Source: Comamonas testosteroni TK102 (GTDB lineage: Bacteria > Pseudomonadota > Gammaproteobacteria > Burkholderiales > Burkholderiaceae_C). Taken from it: 64,000 nt of DNA. Shown here piece after piece: positions 19,391-28,258 of this stretch. The position numbers and the translations under genes were made by a program. Each line of letters begins with the position of its first letter. The stretch's first letter is position 1. A model generated the notes under the pieces. It had not been told where the DNA came from and made no database searches. It saw nothing but the letters and a program-made list of their open reading frames with translations. The stretch covers positions 5,828,001 through 5,892,000 of the forward strand of contig NZ_CP006704.1 in the NCBI RefSeq assembly GCF_000739375.1, given 5' to 3'.

Positions 19391-20346
19391 AACGACTCGC
19401 CGCTCTCCATGGCGCGGCGGTGGCGCATCACGAACTCCTGGTAGGTGTCGATGCCGCGCAGCTGCAGGATGGCATTGCGCACCGCAGCTTCCACCAGCAC
19501 GGCGATGTTTCGGCCTGCCACCACCTGAATCACCACCTTGCGCACGGGCACGCCCAGCACGTCCTGGGTCAGCGGCTCGGCGGGCAGGCGCTCGTATTCG
19601 CGCTCCATGGTTTCCTTGCGCACCAGATGCACGATGAGCTTGAGGCGCATCTTGCGGCGCACCGCCGTCTCGCCAAAGATGGCGCGAATATCGAGCAGGC
19701 CGATGCCGCGCACCTCGAGCAGGTTCTGCAGCAGCTCGGGGCATTTGCCTTCGACCGTGGTCTGGTTGATGCGGTACAGATCCACCGCATCGTCGGCCAC
19801 CAGGCCATTGCCGCGTGTGACCAGCTCCAGCCCCAGCTCGCTCTTGCCCAGGCCCGATTCGCCCGTGATCAGCACGCCCATGCCCAGGATATCCATGAAC
19901 ACGCCGTGCATGGTGATGCGATCGGCGAAATGCTTGGACAGATAGGCACGCAGCACGTCGATGACGAAGGCCGACTGCTCCTTGGTGGAGAACAGCGGGA
20001 TGTGCGCGCGCTCGCACATGGAGATCAGTTCGTCGGGCGCGTCCTGGCCATCGGCCAGCACCAGCACCGGCGGCTCCAGCGTGACGATGCGGGCGATGCG
20101 GCGCAGGCAGTCCTGTGAGGTGGCATTGGTCAGGTAGGCGATTTCACGCTCGCCCAGCACCTGCAACCGGTAGGGGTGGATGTAGTTGAGGTAGCCCACC
20201 AGATCGGCGCCCGAGCGGGCCGAGCGCACGGCCATTTCGTCGAAGCGGCGCTCGGAAGCACCCAGCCCCGCTATCCACTGCCAGCGCAGGCTGGAGTTGC
20301 GAAATGCCTCGAACAATACGTCGGCACTGATGGCGCTGGGTCTCAT
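19387..20346 (-). CDS. hprK: HPr kinase/phosphorylase
   Basis: Protein of 319 aa that phosphorylates HPr on a serine and reverses the reaction. The Walker A motif GESGLGKSE is at residues 162-170, preceded by the catalytic MHGVFMDI around His147, and the family signature is [15 protein letters not shown] near 205-219. In betaproteobacteria it works with the nitrogen PTS and not with sugar uptake. ptsN lies 34 bases upstream in the same operon. The stop codon is shared in the palindrome CTAG with the convergent DUF1501 gene. Confidence 0.95.
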   Translation of the reverse strand: MRPSAISADVLFEAFRNSSLRWQWIAGLGASERRFDEMAVRSARSGADLVGYLNYIHPYRLQVLGEREIAYLTNATSQDCLRRIARIVTLEPPVLVLADGQDAPDELISMCERAHIPLFSTKEQSAFVIDVLRAYLSKHFADRITMHGVFMDILGMGVLITGESGLGKSELGLELVTRGNGLVADDAVDLYRINQTTVEGKCPELLQNLLEVRGIGLLDIRAIFGETAVRRKMRLKLIVHLVRKETMEREYERLPAEPLTQDVLGVPVRKVVIQVVAGRNIAVLVEAAVRNAILQLRGIDTYQEFVMRHRRAMESGESF

Positions 20347-20380
20347 GGCAAGGCCCTGTCAGTCAAAAAGAAGCCAGAAC

Positions 20381-20854
20381 TCAGGCCTGGGAGGTGATGG
20401 AGGACTGCCAGCTGTCGATCATGCCGTGCAGCTGCTGCGCATCGGTGGAGGACTTCAGGCGCTCGCGCAACTGGCTGTCGCTGAGCAGCTCGGCGATCTC
20501 GGACAGGATTTCCAGATGCTTTTGCGTCGCCGCTTCGGGCACCAGCAGGAAAATCAGCAGGCCGACCGGCTGCTCGTCGGGCGCATCGAAGCCGATCGGG
20601 CTGGCCAGCTGGAACACTGCCGCCATGGGAGCCGTCAGGCCCTTGATGCGGCCATGGGGAATGGCAACTCCATGCCCCAGACCGGTAGAGCCCAGGCGTT
20701 CGCGTGCGAACAGGCTATCGGTGATCAGGGCACGAGACAGACCATGCAAGCTCTCAAAGAGCAAACCCGCTTCCTCGAAAGCGCGTTTCTTGCTGGTGAC
20801 ATCAACGCTCACAAGCACTTGAGCGGCGGGAAGGATAGAAGCTAGGCGATTCAT
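20381..20854 (-). CDS. ptsN: PTS IIA-like nitrogen-regulatory protein
   Basis: Protein of 157 aa, EIIA-Ntr of the nitrogen phosphotransferase system. The phosphorylated histidine is His67 in GLGHGVAIPHGRI. It passes signals on nitrogen and carbon state and potassium transport. The frame is open to 20917, but MNRLASILP at 20854 is the family start. hpf lies upstream with a hairpin terminator between, so ptsN and hprK may have a separate promoter. Confidence 0.94.
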   Translation of the reverse strand: MNRLASILPAAQVLVSVDVTSKKRAFEEAGLLFESLHGLSRALITDSLFARERLGSTGLGHGVAIPHGRIKGLTAPMAAVFQLASPIGFDAPDEQPVGLLIFLLVPEAATQKHLEILSEIAELLSDSQLRERLKSSTDAQQLHGMIDSWQSSITSQA

Positions 20855-20915
20855 GGTGTGATCAACAATTATGCACCGCAGCGCTGAAAACCGTGGGGAA
20901 ACCCTGATCACCATC

Positions 20916-20938
20916 AAAAACCGCCCCGTAGGGCGGCA
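20916..20938 (-). terminator. Intrinsic terminator between hpf and ptsN
   Basis: In the minus direction CCGCCC-TAC-GGGGCGG is followed by TTTTT. It would stop hpf transcripts before ptsN, or act as partial attenuation within the cluster. Confidence 0.75.
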
Positions 20939-21010
20939 CTTTTAGCGTTGTAACAAGGCGACAGCCCTGCAACAAACCGGCGCAAACGCTGGGCTTGCGC
21001 CTCGCTTTCA

Positions 21011-21370
21011 TCAACCTGACACCTGCACCAGCTGCAAGCCGCCGGAATCCAGTCGCTTGGCTGTGGCACGCGGGCCTTGTTGACGAGTCTTGTAGCGCAT
21101 CACCACACGGTCGAGTTTGTCGGCCAGGGCGTCCACGGCGGCATAGAGGTCGAAATGCTGCGTCTCCACGAACAAGTCTTGCCCTTTCACGCGTACGGTG
21201 CAACCGGCGCGCTGTCGTTTGTCTTTTTCCTTTTGCTTGTGGACTGTGAGCAGCACCTTCACGTCCACGACCTGATCGAAGTGCCTGAGAATGCGTTCCA
21301 GCTTGGCCATGACATAGCTGCGCAGCGAGGGAGTGACCTCCAGGTGATGCCCGCTAATCGTCAAATTCAT
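21011..21370 (-). CDS. hpf: Ribosome hibernation promoting factor HPF
   Basis: Protein of 119 aa with the HPF signature MNLTISGHHLEVTPSLRSYV and the later basic region RRY-like VMRYKTRQQG. It binds the 30S decoding centre and promotes formation of inactive 100S ribosomes. The ATG at 21370 is preceded by AAGGAGT. The gene order hpf-ptsN-hprK is conserved, but the usual upstream rpoN and lpt genes are missing here; instead a 440-base gap leads to divergent purC. Confidence 0.92.
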   Translation of the reverse strand: MNLTISGHHLEVTPSLRSYVMAKLERILRHFDQVVDVKVLLTVHKQKEKDKRQRAGCTVRVKGQDLFVETQHFDLYAAVDALADKLDRVVMRYKTRQQGPRATAKRLDSGGLQLVQVSG

Positions 21371-21812
21371 AACAAAACACTCCTTAGCTCTCGGTGAAAT
21401 CACTGCGGTTTCACAGCACCTGATGGCTGTGCCGCAGCCTGGCAGTTCGGAATGCGCATTCGTCTTTGCTGTGAATCCACTATGCGCCCGCCCCACGCCA
21501 AAGGCAACGAAATGACCGGGATAGCGCAGGCTCGCCAGGGGCCTTGTTTGACGGTTTGATGACAGCCGGTTTTGACGCCACAATGAGTGGCTTTGGCCCG
21601 CATGCAAAGGATACGCCTGCATGCCCCAGGGCCTCGATCGCGGCAGGCGCGCGCTGGCAAAGACCGTGACCGTCCAAACCCCTGCCTGCGCCATTAAAAT
21701 CGCGTTTTTACGCAGCCGCCTCTCGGGCCTGCGACGCTGGCAGCCCCTTGGGCTTTCAGGCGCCTGCTGACCGACTGCACGCCTGAATTGCCTGACAGCC
21801 CCTATCTCGACC
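21371..21812. other. 442-base gap between divergent hpf and purC
   Basis: No credible gene. It should hold both promoters. A TAAAAT box at 21695-21700 is a possible purC -10 element without a good -35. The inverted repeat GCATGCA-N11-TGCATGC at 21600-21624 is a candidate operator. A small repeat TGAAA-N9-TTTCA lies close to the hpf start. Nothing in it resembles a tRNA, and no remnant of rpoN is readable. Confidence 0.5.
21600..21624. promoter_or_regulatory. Inverted repeat upstream of purC
   Basis: GCATGCA at 21600-21606 and TGCATGC at 21618-21624, separated by 11 bases. The 25-base symmetric site lies about 190 bases before purC and 230 before hpf. The binding protein is unknown. Confidence 0.3.
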
Positions 21813-22730
21813 ATGACCACCCAGCCCTCCGCCCTGCATACCTCCAACATTGCCTCGCTGCCCCTGCTCGCGCGCGGCAAGGTCCGCGACAACTACGCCG
21901 TGGGCGATGACCGCATCCTGATGGTGGCCTCGGACCGCCTGTCCGCCTTTGACGTGATCATGGGCGAGCCCATTCCCGGCAAGGGCGTGCTGCTGACGCA
22001 GATGGCGCTGTTCTGGTTCGACAAACTGGGCCATATCTGTCCCAACCACCTGACCGGCGAAGCGCCCGAATCCGTGGTCAAGCCCGAGGAAGTCAAGCAG
22101 GTCGAAGGCCGCTCCATGCTGGTCAAGCGCCTGAAGCCCGTGCTGATCGAAGCCGTGGTGCGCGGCTATCTGGCCGGCAGCGGCTGGAAGGAATACCAGG
22201 AATCGCAATCGGTCTGCGGCGTGAAGCTGCCTGCCGGCCTGACCAATGCCGCCAAGCTGCCCGAGCCCATCTACACCCCCGCGGCCAAGGCCGAAATGGG
22301 TGACCACGACGAAAACATCACCTACGAGCGCACCGTGGAAATGGTGGGCGAGCAACTCGCTGCCCAGATCCGCGACACCGCCATCCGCATCTACAAGGAA
22401 GCGGCCGAGATCGCGCTGACCAAGGGCATGATCATTGCCGACACCAAGTTCGAGTTCGGCCTGACCGAAGACGGCACCCTGGTGCTGATGGACGAGGTGC
22501 TGACCCCCGACAGCTCGCGCTACTGGCCCGTGGAAGGCTACGAGGACGCGCTGGCCAAGGGCGAGAACCCTCCCAGCTACGACAAGCAGTTCGTGCGCGA
22601 CTGGCTGGAGCAGGCGCAGGTCAACGGCAAGGCCTGGGACAAGAAGGCTCCCGCGCCCCGCCTGCCCAAGGAAGTGATCGACAGGACGGCGGCCAAGTAC
22701 CGCGAAGCGCTGGATCGCCTGACCGCCTGA
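21813..22730 (+). CDS. purC: Phosphoribosylaminoimidazole-succinocarboxamide synthase
   Basis: Full-length 305-aa SAICAR synthetase of purine synthesis, which joins CAIR with aspartate using ATP. Landmarks are [13 protein letters not shown] near the start, [21 protein letters not shown], and [17 protein letters not shown] with the metal-binding aspartates. It is a lone gene with a very strong terminator. It is divergent from hpf. Confidence 0.95.
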   Translation: MTTQPSALHTSNIASLPLLARGKVRDNYAVGDDRILMVASDRLSAFDVIMGEPIPGKGVLLTQMALFWFDKLGHICPNHLTGEAPESVVKPEEVKQVEGRSMLVKRLKPVLIEAVVRGYLAGSGWKEYQESQSVCGVKLPAGLTNAAKLPEPIYTPAAKAEMGDHDENITYERTVEMVGEQLAAQIRDTAIRIYKEAAEIALTKGMIIADTKFEFGLTEDGTLVLMDEVLTPDSSRYWPVEGYEDALAKGENPPSYDKQFVRDWLEQAQVNGKAWDKKAPAPRLPKEVIDRTAAKYREALDRLTA

Positions 22731-22746
22731 GCGATCAGCCCCAAGC

Positions 22747-22789
22747 AAACAAAAGGCCCCCGGACAAAAATCCGGGGGCCTTTTGTTTT
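22747..22789 (+). terminator. Strong bidirectional terminator after purC
   Basis: AAACAAAAGGCCCCCGGA, loop CAAAAA, TCCGGGGGCCTTTTGTTT. Stem of about 18 pairs with A and T tracts on both sides, so it can stop transcripts from purC and from slyD. Confidence 0.93.
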
Positions 22790-22872
22790 GATAGCTGCTT
22801 GCGCTTTCAGGCAAAGGATTTCAGCTAGAAATAATGCTGAAATCCTTTATTTGCATACGCTTGCAGCTATGT
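22786..22872. repeat. Dispersed intergenic repeat, copy B, extended hairpin form
   Basis: The longest copy in the window. Outer ends GATAGCTGCTTGCGCTTTC and CATACGCTTGCAGCTAT face each other, and inside them AAAGGATTTCAGC (22813-22825) pairs with GCTGAAATCCTTT (22836-22848) over a ten-base loop. The whole element forms one long stem between the purC terminator and the slyD stop codon. Confidence 0.75.
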
Positions 22873-22875
22873 TTT

Positions 22876-23361
22876 TTAGTGGTGATGACCGTGGCCGCCG
22901 TGCACGTGCTTGTGGGCAATTTCTTCTTCGGAGGCCTCACGCACCTCGTTGACCACCGCGCTGAAGCGCAGCGCGAAGCCGGCCAGAGGGTGGTTGCCGT
23001 CCAGCAGCACCACGGGGCCCTTGATCTTCACCACGTTGTAGATCTGGGGCAGGCCCTGGTCATTTGTGCCGCGCAGCTGGCCGCCCACCTTCACGCCCGC
23101 AGGGAATTCACCCTTGGGAATGGTGCGCTTGAGGCTTTCGTCGCGCTCGCCGAAGGCGTCTGCCACGGCCAGGTCCACGGTCACGGCATCGCCTTTTTGC
23201 TTGCCGTCCAGAGCGGCTTCGACCTTGGCGAAGATGTTGTCATAGCCGCCGTGCAGATAGGCCACATCGCCCTTGTCCAGCAGTTTGACGGCCACGCCGC
23301 CCGCGAGCAGCTCGTGAATCTTGTAGTTGATGGTGACGGCAGTGTCTTTGGTGATGTTCAT
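22876..23361 (-). CDS. slyD: FKBP-type peptidyl-prolyl isomerase SlyD
   Basis: Protein of 161 aa of the SlyD type: an FKBP domain interrupted by the chaperone IF domain, and a short histidine-rich tail (HVHGGHGHHH) that can bind nickel. SlyD folds proteins and supplies metal to hydrogenase in E. coli; the tail here is shorter. It is convergent with purC. The Bug-protein gene ends 78 bases upstream in the same direction. Confidence 0.9.
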   Translation of the reverse strand: MNITKDTAVTINYKIHELLAGGVAVKLLDKGDVAYLHGGYDNIFAKVEAALDGKQKGDAVTVDLAVADAFGERDESLKRTIPKGEFPAGVKVGGQLRGTNDQGLPQIYNVVKIKGPVVLLDGNHPLAGFALRFSAVVNEVREASEEEIAHKHVHGGHGHHH

Positions 23362-23438
23362 GACGATGGATTTCGAGTGGGGCGGTGCCTGAACCCGAGT
23401 CAGGCACCGCGCAAAGCTGCCATTGTCGGCGACTCGGG

Positions 23439-24416
23439 CTATTCCAGCGTCACGCCCGTGGCCTTAACCACGCCGCGCCATTTGTCCACGTCGGCACGGA
23501 TCTGCTGCGCAAAGACCTCGGGCCTGCTGGCCACGGGCTCGGCGCCCAGGCTGCGTAGCTGCCGTGTCACCTCGGGGTCGCGCACGGCCTGGGCGACTGC
23601 GGTCTGCAGCGTGTCGAGCACCGCCTTGGGCGTTCCCGCCGGCGCCAGCAGGCCGAACCAGCCCGAGACCTCGTAGCCGGGCACGCTTTCGGCGACGGTG
23701 GGAATGTCTGCCGCCCCGGGCCAGCGCTGCGGCGTGGTCACGGCCAGCGCCCGCAGCTTGCCGCTGCGCACGAAGGCGATGGTGGACGGCAGGTTGTCGA
23801 AGCCGGCCTGTATCTGCCCGCCCATGAGATCGGTGAGCATGGGCGATGCGCCCTTGTAAGGCACATGGGTCATGTCCACGCCGGCCATCATCTTGAGCAG
23901 CTCGGCGCTCATGTGCGGAGAGCCGCCAGGGCTGGTCGAGCCGAAGTTGATCTGCCCGGGCCTGGCCTTGGCCAGCGCCAGCAACTCGCCCAGGGTGCGC
24001 GCGGGGACGCTGGGATGGACCACGATGATGTTCGGCGTGCTCGCCACCACGGTGACGGGCGCGAAGTCCTTGACGGCGTCATAGGGCAGGTTCTTCTGCA
24101 GCGCCGAATTGATGCCGTGCGAGCTGGCCGTTCCCATGACCAGCGTGTAGCCGTCAGCGGCGGCCTGGGCCACGGCCACCGAGCCTATGGCACCACTGGC
24201 GCCGGCCCGGTTTTCGACGACGAAGGGCTGGCGCAGCCGCTCGGACAGCTGGGCCGCCGCCAGCCGCGCGATGATGTCCGTGGTGCCTCCTGCCGGATAG
24301 GGCACGATGATGCGCACGGGCTTGGCGGGGTAGGCCGGGGCCTGCGCGAAGGCCACGGCCGTGCAGGCCGCCATGGCCAGCGCGGCAGCCAGGGCGCGAA
24401 ACAGATGCGAGGTCAT
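23439..24416 (-). CDS. Bug/TctC family periplasmic binding protein (1)
   Basis: Protein of 325 aa with a signal peptide (to about residue 25, AVAFAQA) and the Bug family pattern: YPAKPVRIIVPYPAGGTTDIIAR, VENRAGASGAIGS, and VPYKGASPMLTDLMGGQIQ. Bug proteins capture carboxylates or similar small molecules; Betaproteobacteria carry many orphan ones. CAGGAG before 24416 fixes the start. It is the last gene of an operon behind the AtuA-type pair, so its ligand is probably the substrate or a precursor of that pathway. Confidence 0.88.
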   Translation of the reverse strand: MTSHLFRALAAALAMAACTAVAFAQAPAYPAKPVRIIVPYPAGGTTDIIARLAAAQLSERLRQPFVVENRAGASGAIGSVAVAQAAADGYTLVMGTASSHGINSALQKNLPYDAVKDFAPVTVVASTPNIIVVHPSVPARTLGELLALAKARPGQINFGSTSPGGSPHMSAELLKMMAGVDMTHVPYKGASPMLTDLMGGQIQAGFDNLPSTIAFVRSGKLRALAVTTPQRWPGAADIPTVAESVPGYEVSGWFGLLAPAGTPKAVLDTLQTAVAQAVRDPEVTRQLRSLGAEPVASRPEVFAQQIRADVDKWRGVVKATGVTLE

Positions 24417-24483
24417 TGCGGTGTCTCCTGGTGGTGTTTTATGGAATATGCGGCGGATGCCCGTACTGGATGTCGGTGCCGGC

Positions 24484-24858
24484 TCAGCCCGGCGCACGGC
24501 GGCGCAGCAGCGGCACCAGCGCAGCGGGCACGAGCAGCTCGAAGCCCAGGATGGCTGCCGACAACGCCTTGCCGTAGTTGTCCACCGACAGGCTGCGCGA
24601 GACGCCGCCGCCCAGTGCACCGTGCGCCACGAAGTTCAGCGCGTGCAGGTTATCGGCCTCGTAGCGCAGCACCTCGCCGGTGATGGCCGGGCCATGAAAG
24701 GCCTTGAAGCGTTCGGCGCTCAGCTGCTGCTTGAGCAGCGCATAGAGCTCGGGCTCGTAGGCAAACACGGCGATGTTAGAAGTATTGCCCTTGTCGCCCG
24801 AGCGCGTATGCGCCACCTGCTCCAGCGGCACCCGGATGTCCTGGTTCATGTCCTGCAT
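24484..24858 (-). CDS. AtuA-like ferredoxin-fold domain protein, small subunit
   Basis: Protein of 124 aa matching the domain that normally forms the C-terminus of AtuA-type proteins. It has VAHTRSGDKGNTSNIAVFAY, a SGDKG-type motif of that domain, and LNFVAHGALGGGVSRSLSVDNYGK near the end. Here it is a separate gene, 15 bases after the large AtuA (DUF1446) gene, so the two are likely translated together and form a complex. The catalytic role of the domain is not known to me. Confidence 0.8.
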   Translation of the reverse strand: MQDMNQDIRVPLEQVAHTRSGDKGNTSNIAVFAYEPELYALLKQQLSAERFKAFHGPAITGEVLRYEADNLHALNFVAHGALGGGVSRSLSVDNYGKALSAAILGFELLVPAALVPLLRRRAPG

Positions 24859-24873
24859 GCTTTGCTCCCCTGC

Positions 24874-26235
24874 TCAGCTCGTGAAGTAGTCGATATGCGC
24901 CGTCACCTGCTCGCGCGGCACCAGAGCGGACCACACGCCTATCACCTCGCGCGTGCGCTCCTGGTGCGGCACGCGCTTGCCGGTGTGGGCAATCCCCGAG
25001 ACCGCCATGCCGTCCACTTCGCGCCCCACCTTGACGGCCTCCTCGCGCGACCGGGTGCGTGCCGCCACGCGCACGGCCACTTCATAGGGCTCGGGCACAT
25101 CCACTGGCGTGGCAGCGCCATGCACGGCGTTCAGACCCAGGAAGTCGATGCGCACTTCCTCGGCATCGAGCTTCACGATGCGCAATCGCTCCTCCAGGAT
25201 GCGCCGGGCCAGCTGGGCACGGCGCAGCGCGCCGGGGCCGGCATAGAAGAACATGTCCTCGCCGATGAAGCCCTCGGTGCACCCCATGGAAACCTTGAGC
25301 GTGGGTGTGCGCGGCTTGCCCGTAAGACCCGTCACGCGCACGCGGTCCGGCGCCAGCTGCTCGATGTGGGCCTGCGTGAAGTCGACCACCACATCGGGCG
25401 TGATGTAGTTCGCCGGGTCGTGCACCTCGTAGAGCATCTGCTCCTTGACGGTCTGCAGGCTGATCATGCCGCCCGTGCCTTCCACCTTGGACAGGGTCAC
25501 GCCGCCTTCGGCATCGACCTCGGCGATGGGAAAGGCCAGGTTCCAGGGCTCGGGCACGTCCTTGAGGCCCGGGTCTGCAAAATATCCCCCGGTGACCTGG
25601 GCCCCGCACTCCATCAGATGGCCTATCGCGCTGCCGGCTCCCACGCGCTCGTGGTCCAGCAGGTCCCAGCCGAACTCATGCACCATGGGAGCCAGGAACA
25701 GCGAAGGGTCGGCGACGCGGCCCGTGACCACGATCTGCGCACCTTCCGCCAGAGCGTCAACGATGGGAGCGGCACCGAGATAGGCTTCGGCCGAGATCAG
25801 CGAGTGGGCAATGCTCTGCGTGGGGGCACCGGTCTCCAGGATGGTGGGGGCCAGCGACAGCACGCGGTCAGTGATCAGACTGCCGCCCACGGCCGCCACC
25901 TTGACGCCGGTGATGTCCAGCTCGCGCAACAGCTCGACGATGCGCCGGGCCGCACCCTGCGGATTGATCCACCCCTGGTTGGAGATGATGCGCGTGCCCT
26001 GGCGCATGCAGGCAGGCAGCACGGCGCGCATGCGGTCGTCGAGATAGGTGTCGTAGCCCGGGAAGGAGGGGTCCCGTCGGATCCTGACCTGTGCGGCGCA
26101 GACCGTGGCCTCGGCCATGGTCTCGAAGCACAGGTAGTCGAGCCGGCCACGCTCGGCATTGAGGGCGGCGGGCTCGATCCGGTCGCCCCACCAGGCGGCT
26201 CCCGCGCCTATGCGCAGGATCTTGCTGTCATTCAT
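24874..26235 (-). CDS. AtuA/DUF1446 family acyclic terpene utilization protein, large part
   Basis: Protein of 453 aa of the DUF1446/AtuA family (RIGAGAAWWGDRIEPA at the start, then TGRVADPSLFLAP, HLMECGAQVTGGYFADP and GEDMFFYAGPGAL). In Pseudomonas, AtuA is needed to degrade citronellol and geranyl compounds, though its reaction is unclear; many relatives occur in unrelated catabolic operons. GGAG about ten bases upstream supports the ATG at 26235. The operon order is AtuA large, AtuA small, Bug protein. It is divergent from a LysR gene that probably controls it. Other atu genes (carboxylase, hydratase) are absent, so terpene use is only a possibility. Confidence 0.82.
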   Translation of the reverse strand: MNDSKILRIGAGAAWWGDRIEPAALNAERGRLDYLCFETMAEATVCAAQVRIRRDPSFPGYDTYLDDRMRAVLPACMRQGTRIISNQGWINPQGAARRIVELLRELDITGVKVAAVGGSLITDRVLSLAPTILETGAPTQSIAHSLISAEAYLGAAPIVDALAEGAQIVVTGRVADPSLFLAPMVHEFGWDLLDHERVGAGSAIGHLMECGAQVTGGYFADPGLKDVPEPWNLAFPIAEVDAEGGVTLSKVEGTGGMISLQTVKEQMLYEVHDPANYITPDVVVDFTQAHIEQLAPDRVRVTGLTGKPRTPTLKVSMGCTEGFIGEDMFFYAGPGALRRAQLARRILEERLRIVKLDAEEVRIDFLGLNAVHGAATPVDVPEPYEVAVRVAARTRSREEAVKVGREVDGMAVSGIAHTGKRVPHQERTREVIGVWSALVPREQVTAHIDYFTS

Positions 26236-26309
26236 TGCGCTTGTCTCCGTTGTTCCCCCAGACCCGGGGGCTGGAGCCATTCTGTACAGTCGTTTTTGAA
26301 GAGACAACG

Positions 26310-26330
26310 CATGCGCGCGCACAGCGCATG
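26310..26330. promoter_or_regulatory. Inverted repeat between AtuA operon and LysR gene
   Basis: CATGCGC-N7-GCGCATG at 26310-26330 lies in the 127-base divergent promoter region; a second small repeat TGAA-N5-TTCA follows at 26331-26343. The size and place suit a LysR-type operator, but this is not proved. Confidence 0.4.
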
Positions 26331-26362
26331 TGAATCAATTTCACAGGGGGCGAAGACCTTAG

Positions 26363-27250
26363 ATGGACCAGTTCGGCGAGATGACGGTATTCCTGCGCGT
26401 GATCGAGGAAGGTAGTTTTTCCGGTGCCGGCAGAAGGCTTGGGCTGTCGCCTTCGGCGGTGAGCAAGCTCATCGCGCGCCTGGAGGCACGCCTTGGCGTG
26501 CGACTGTTCGAACGGATTGCCGCAGCCATACGCCTGACCCAGGAAGGCGAGCGCTTTCGCATCGCCAGCCAGCGCGTGGTGCAGGCCATGGAGCAGGCAG
26601 AGGCCTGTGTGCGCGTGACCGATGCCGAAATCTCGGGCACGGTGCGCATCCATACGGCGCTGACCACGGCCAAATACCTGGTGGCACCGCGCCTGCACCT
26701 GCTGCTGGACCGGCACCCACGCCTGCACCTGGACTTCGTCCTCGGCACGGAGCGCGGCGACTTCGTGCGTCAGGGCATAGACGTCGCCATCCACAGCGGC
26801 AGGCCTACGGAGCAGACGCTGATCGGCCGCCCGCTGATGCTCAGGCCCTGGGTGATAGCCGCGTCGCCGCAGTACCTCCAGCGTTTCGGCCACCCCGAGC
26901 AGCCCGAGGATCTGCTGCAGCACCGCTGCCTGAACTTCACCATACGCACGCAGTGGAACCGCTGGACCTTCCATGAGGAAGGCGGACTCAAGACCATAGA
27001 CATTCCCAGCCACATCGGCGCCAACCAGGGTGAGCTGTTGCGCAGCCTGGCGTTGCTGGGCCACGGCGTGGTGCGGCTGGCGCACTTCCATATCGCCGCC
27101 GACCTGGAGCGCGGAACCCTGGTGCCGCTGCTGCCGCAGTTCCAGGAACGCAGCGAGGACGACCGCTTCTACCTGCTGTATCCACGCGGCAGATCCCTGG
27201 CGCCGCGCGTGCGCGCCGTGGTGGACTTTCTCGCAGGGGAGTTCGGCTGA
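26363..27250 (+). CDS. LysR family transcriptional regulator (1)
   Basis: Protein of 295 aa with the typical N-terminal winged helix (MTVFLRVIEEGSFSGAGRRLGLSPSAVSKLIARLE) and a substrate-binding domain with RTQWNRWTFHEEGG, characteristic of the CrgA/DsdC-like branch. It is divergent from the AtuA operon, which is the most likely target. It ends just 7 bases before the convergent second LysR gene. Confidence 0.88.
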   Translation: MDQFGEMTVFLRVIEEGSFSGAGRRLGLSPSAVSKLIARLEARLGVRLFERIAAAIRLTQEGERFRIASQRVVQAMEQAEACVRVTDAEISGTVRIHTALTTAKYLVAPRLHLLLDRHPRLHLDFVLGTERGDFVRQGIDVAIHSGRPTEQTLIGRPLMLRPWVIAASPQYLQRFGHPEQPEDLLQHRCLNFTIRTQWNRWTFHEEGGLKTIDIPSHIGANQGELLRSLALLGHGVVRLAHFHIAADLERGTLVPLLPQFQERSEDDRFYLLYPRGRSLAPRVRAVVDFLAGEFG

Positions 27251-27257
27251 GCGGGCG

Positions 27258-28160
27258 TCACGCCAGGCATTGCCGCGCGCAGTCGAGCAGGCTGCGCGCC
27301 CAGCGCGCGCGCGCCGAGGTATTGAGCCACAGCAGGCCGACCTTGCGTGCGTCCGGGGCGCGGTCGCCGGTGCCGCCAGACCCGTTGCCCGCTCCTGGCA
27401 GCGCCAGCGCGCACACCTCGCGCCCCTGGGCAAGCACGCTGCCAATGTCGGGCACCAGGCCTACGCCCAGGCCCTGGTCGACCATCATGGCCACGGCCAG
27501 TACCGAGTTGAGCTCCATGCGCTCCACAGGGACTATGCCCTGGGCCTTGAGGTAGCGGTCGGCCAGGCGCCCGCCGGCCAGCGCACGGTCATAGCGCACC
27601 AGGGGACGGCTGCGCAGCAACTCCAGCGGGTCCTGACGCGCGTCCTCGCGGCGGCACAGCACGACCAGGGGTTCCTCGCGCAGTTCGGCCCAGCAGACGG
27701 TCTTGGGCAGGTCGAAGGAGGGCTTGAGGCAGATCAGTACGTCGAGCTCGGACTGCACCAGGGCGGTGTACAGCTCGGGCGTGAGCCCGGCACGCACGCT
27801 GATGCGCACCTGCTCATGGCGGGCCACGAAGGCCTGCAGGACGGCAGGCAGAAAACCGTGCAGGGCCGTGTTCACCGTGCCCAGGCGCAGCTCGCCGCCG
27901 TCGGCGTCGCCCAGCACCCATTCGCGCAGGCCGTCGAAGTCCTGCAGCAGCCGCTGCCCGCGCTCGAACAGGCGCTCGCCGGCTGCAGTGGCACGCACGC
28001 TGCGGCCATGGCGCACCAGCAAGGGGGCACCCAGCGCAGCTTCAAGCACGCGCATCTGCTGGGCGATGGCCGAGGGACTGAGGTCGAGCTGGCGCGCGGC
28101 TTCGGACATGGAGCCGGTCTGCACGACGCGCAAGAAATTGTGTATGTACTTGACATCCAT
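27258..28160 (-). CDS. LysR family transcriptional regulator (2)
   Basis: Protein of about 300 aa. The helix-turn-helix region is IHNFLRVVQTGSMSEAARQLDLSPSAIAQQMRVLEA. Starts at 28160 (MDVKYIHN) or 28169 are both possible; 28160 fits the family length better. It is divergent from the Bug-pcaB-pcaC operon with a gap of about 98 bases, and presumably regulates it in response to an aromatic or tricarboxylic intermediate. Confidence 0.87.
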   Translation of the reverse strand: MDVKYIHNFLRVVQTGSMSEAARQLDLSPSAIAQQMRVLEAALGAPLLVRHGRSVRATAAGERLFERGQRLLQDFDGLREWVLGDADGGELRLGTVNTALHGFLPAVLQAFVARHEQVRISVRAGLTPELYTALVQSELDVLICLKPSFDLPKTVCWAELREEPLVVLCRREDARQDPLELLRSRPLVRYDRALAGGRLADRYLKAQGIVPVERMELNSVLAVAMMVDQGLGVGLVPDIGSVLAQGREVCALALPGAGNGSGGTGDRAPDARKVGLLWLNTSARARWARSLLDCARQCLA

Positions 28161-28258
28161 CTCACACATTTTCTTCAAACAAATGCCAGCCGCAAGCCCT
28201 GTTTTCGAGAGCGTGCCTGGACCACACTGCGGACAACGAACTGACAAGGAGACAGAAA

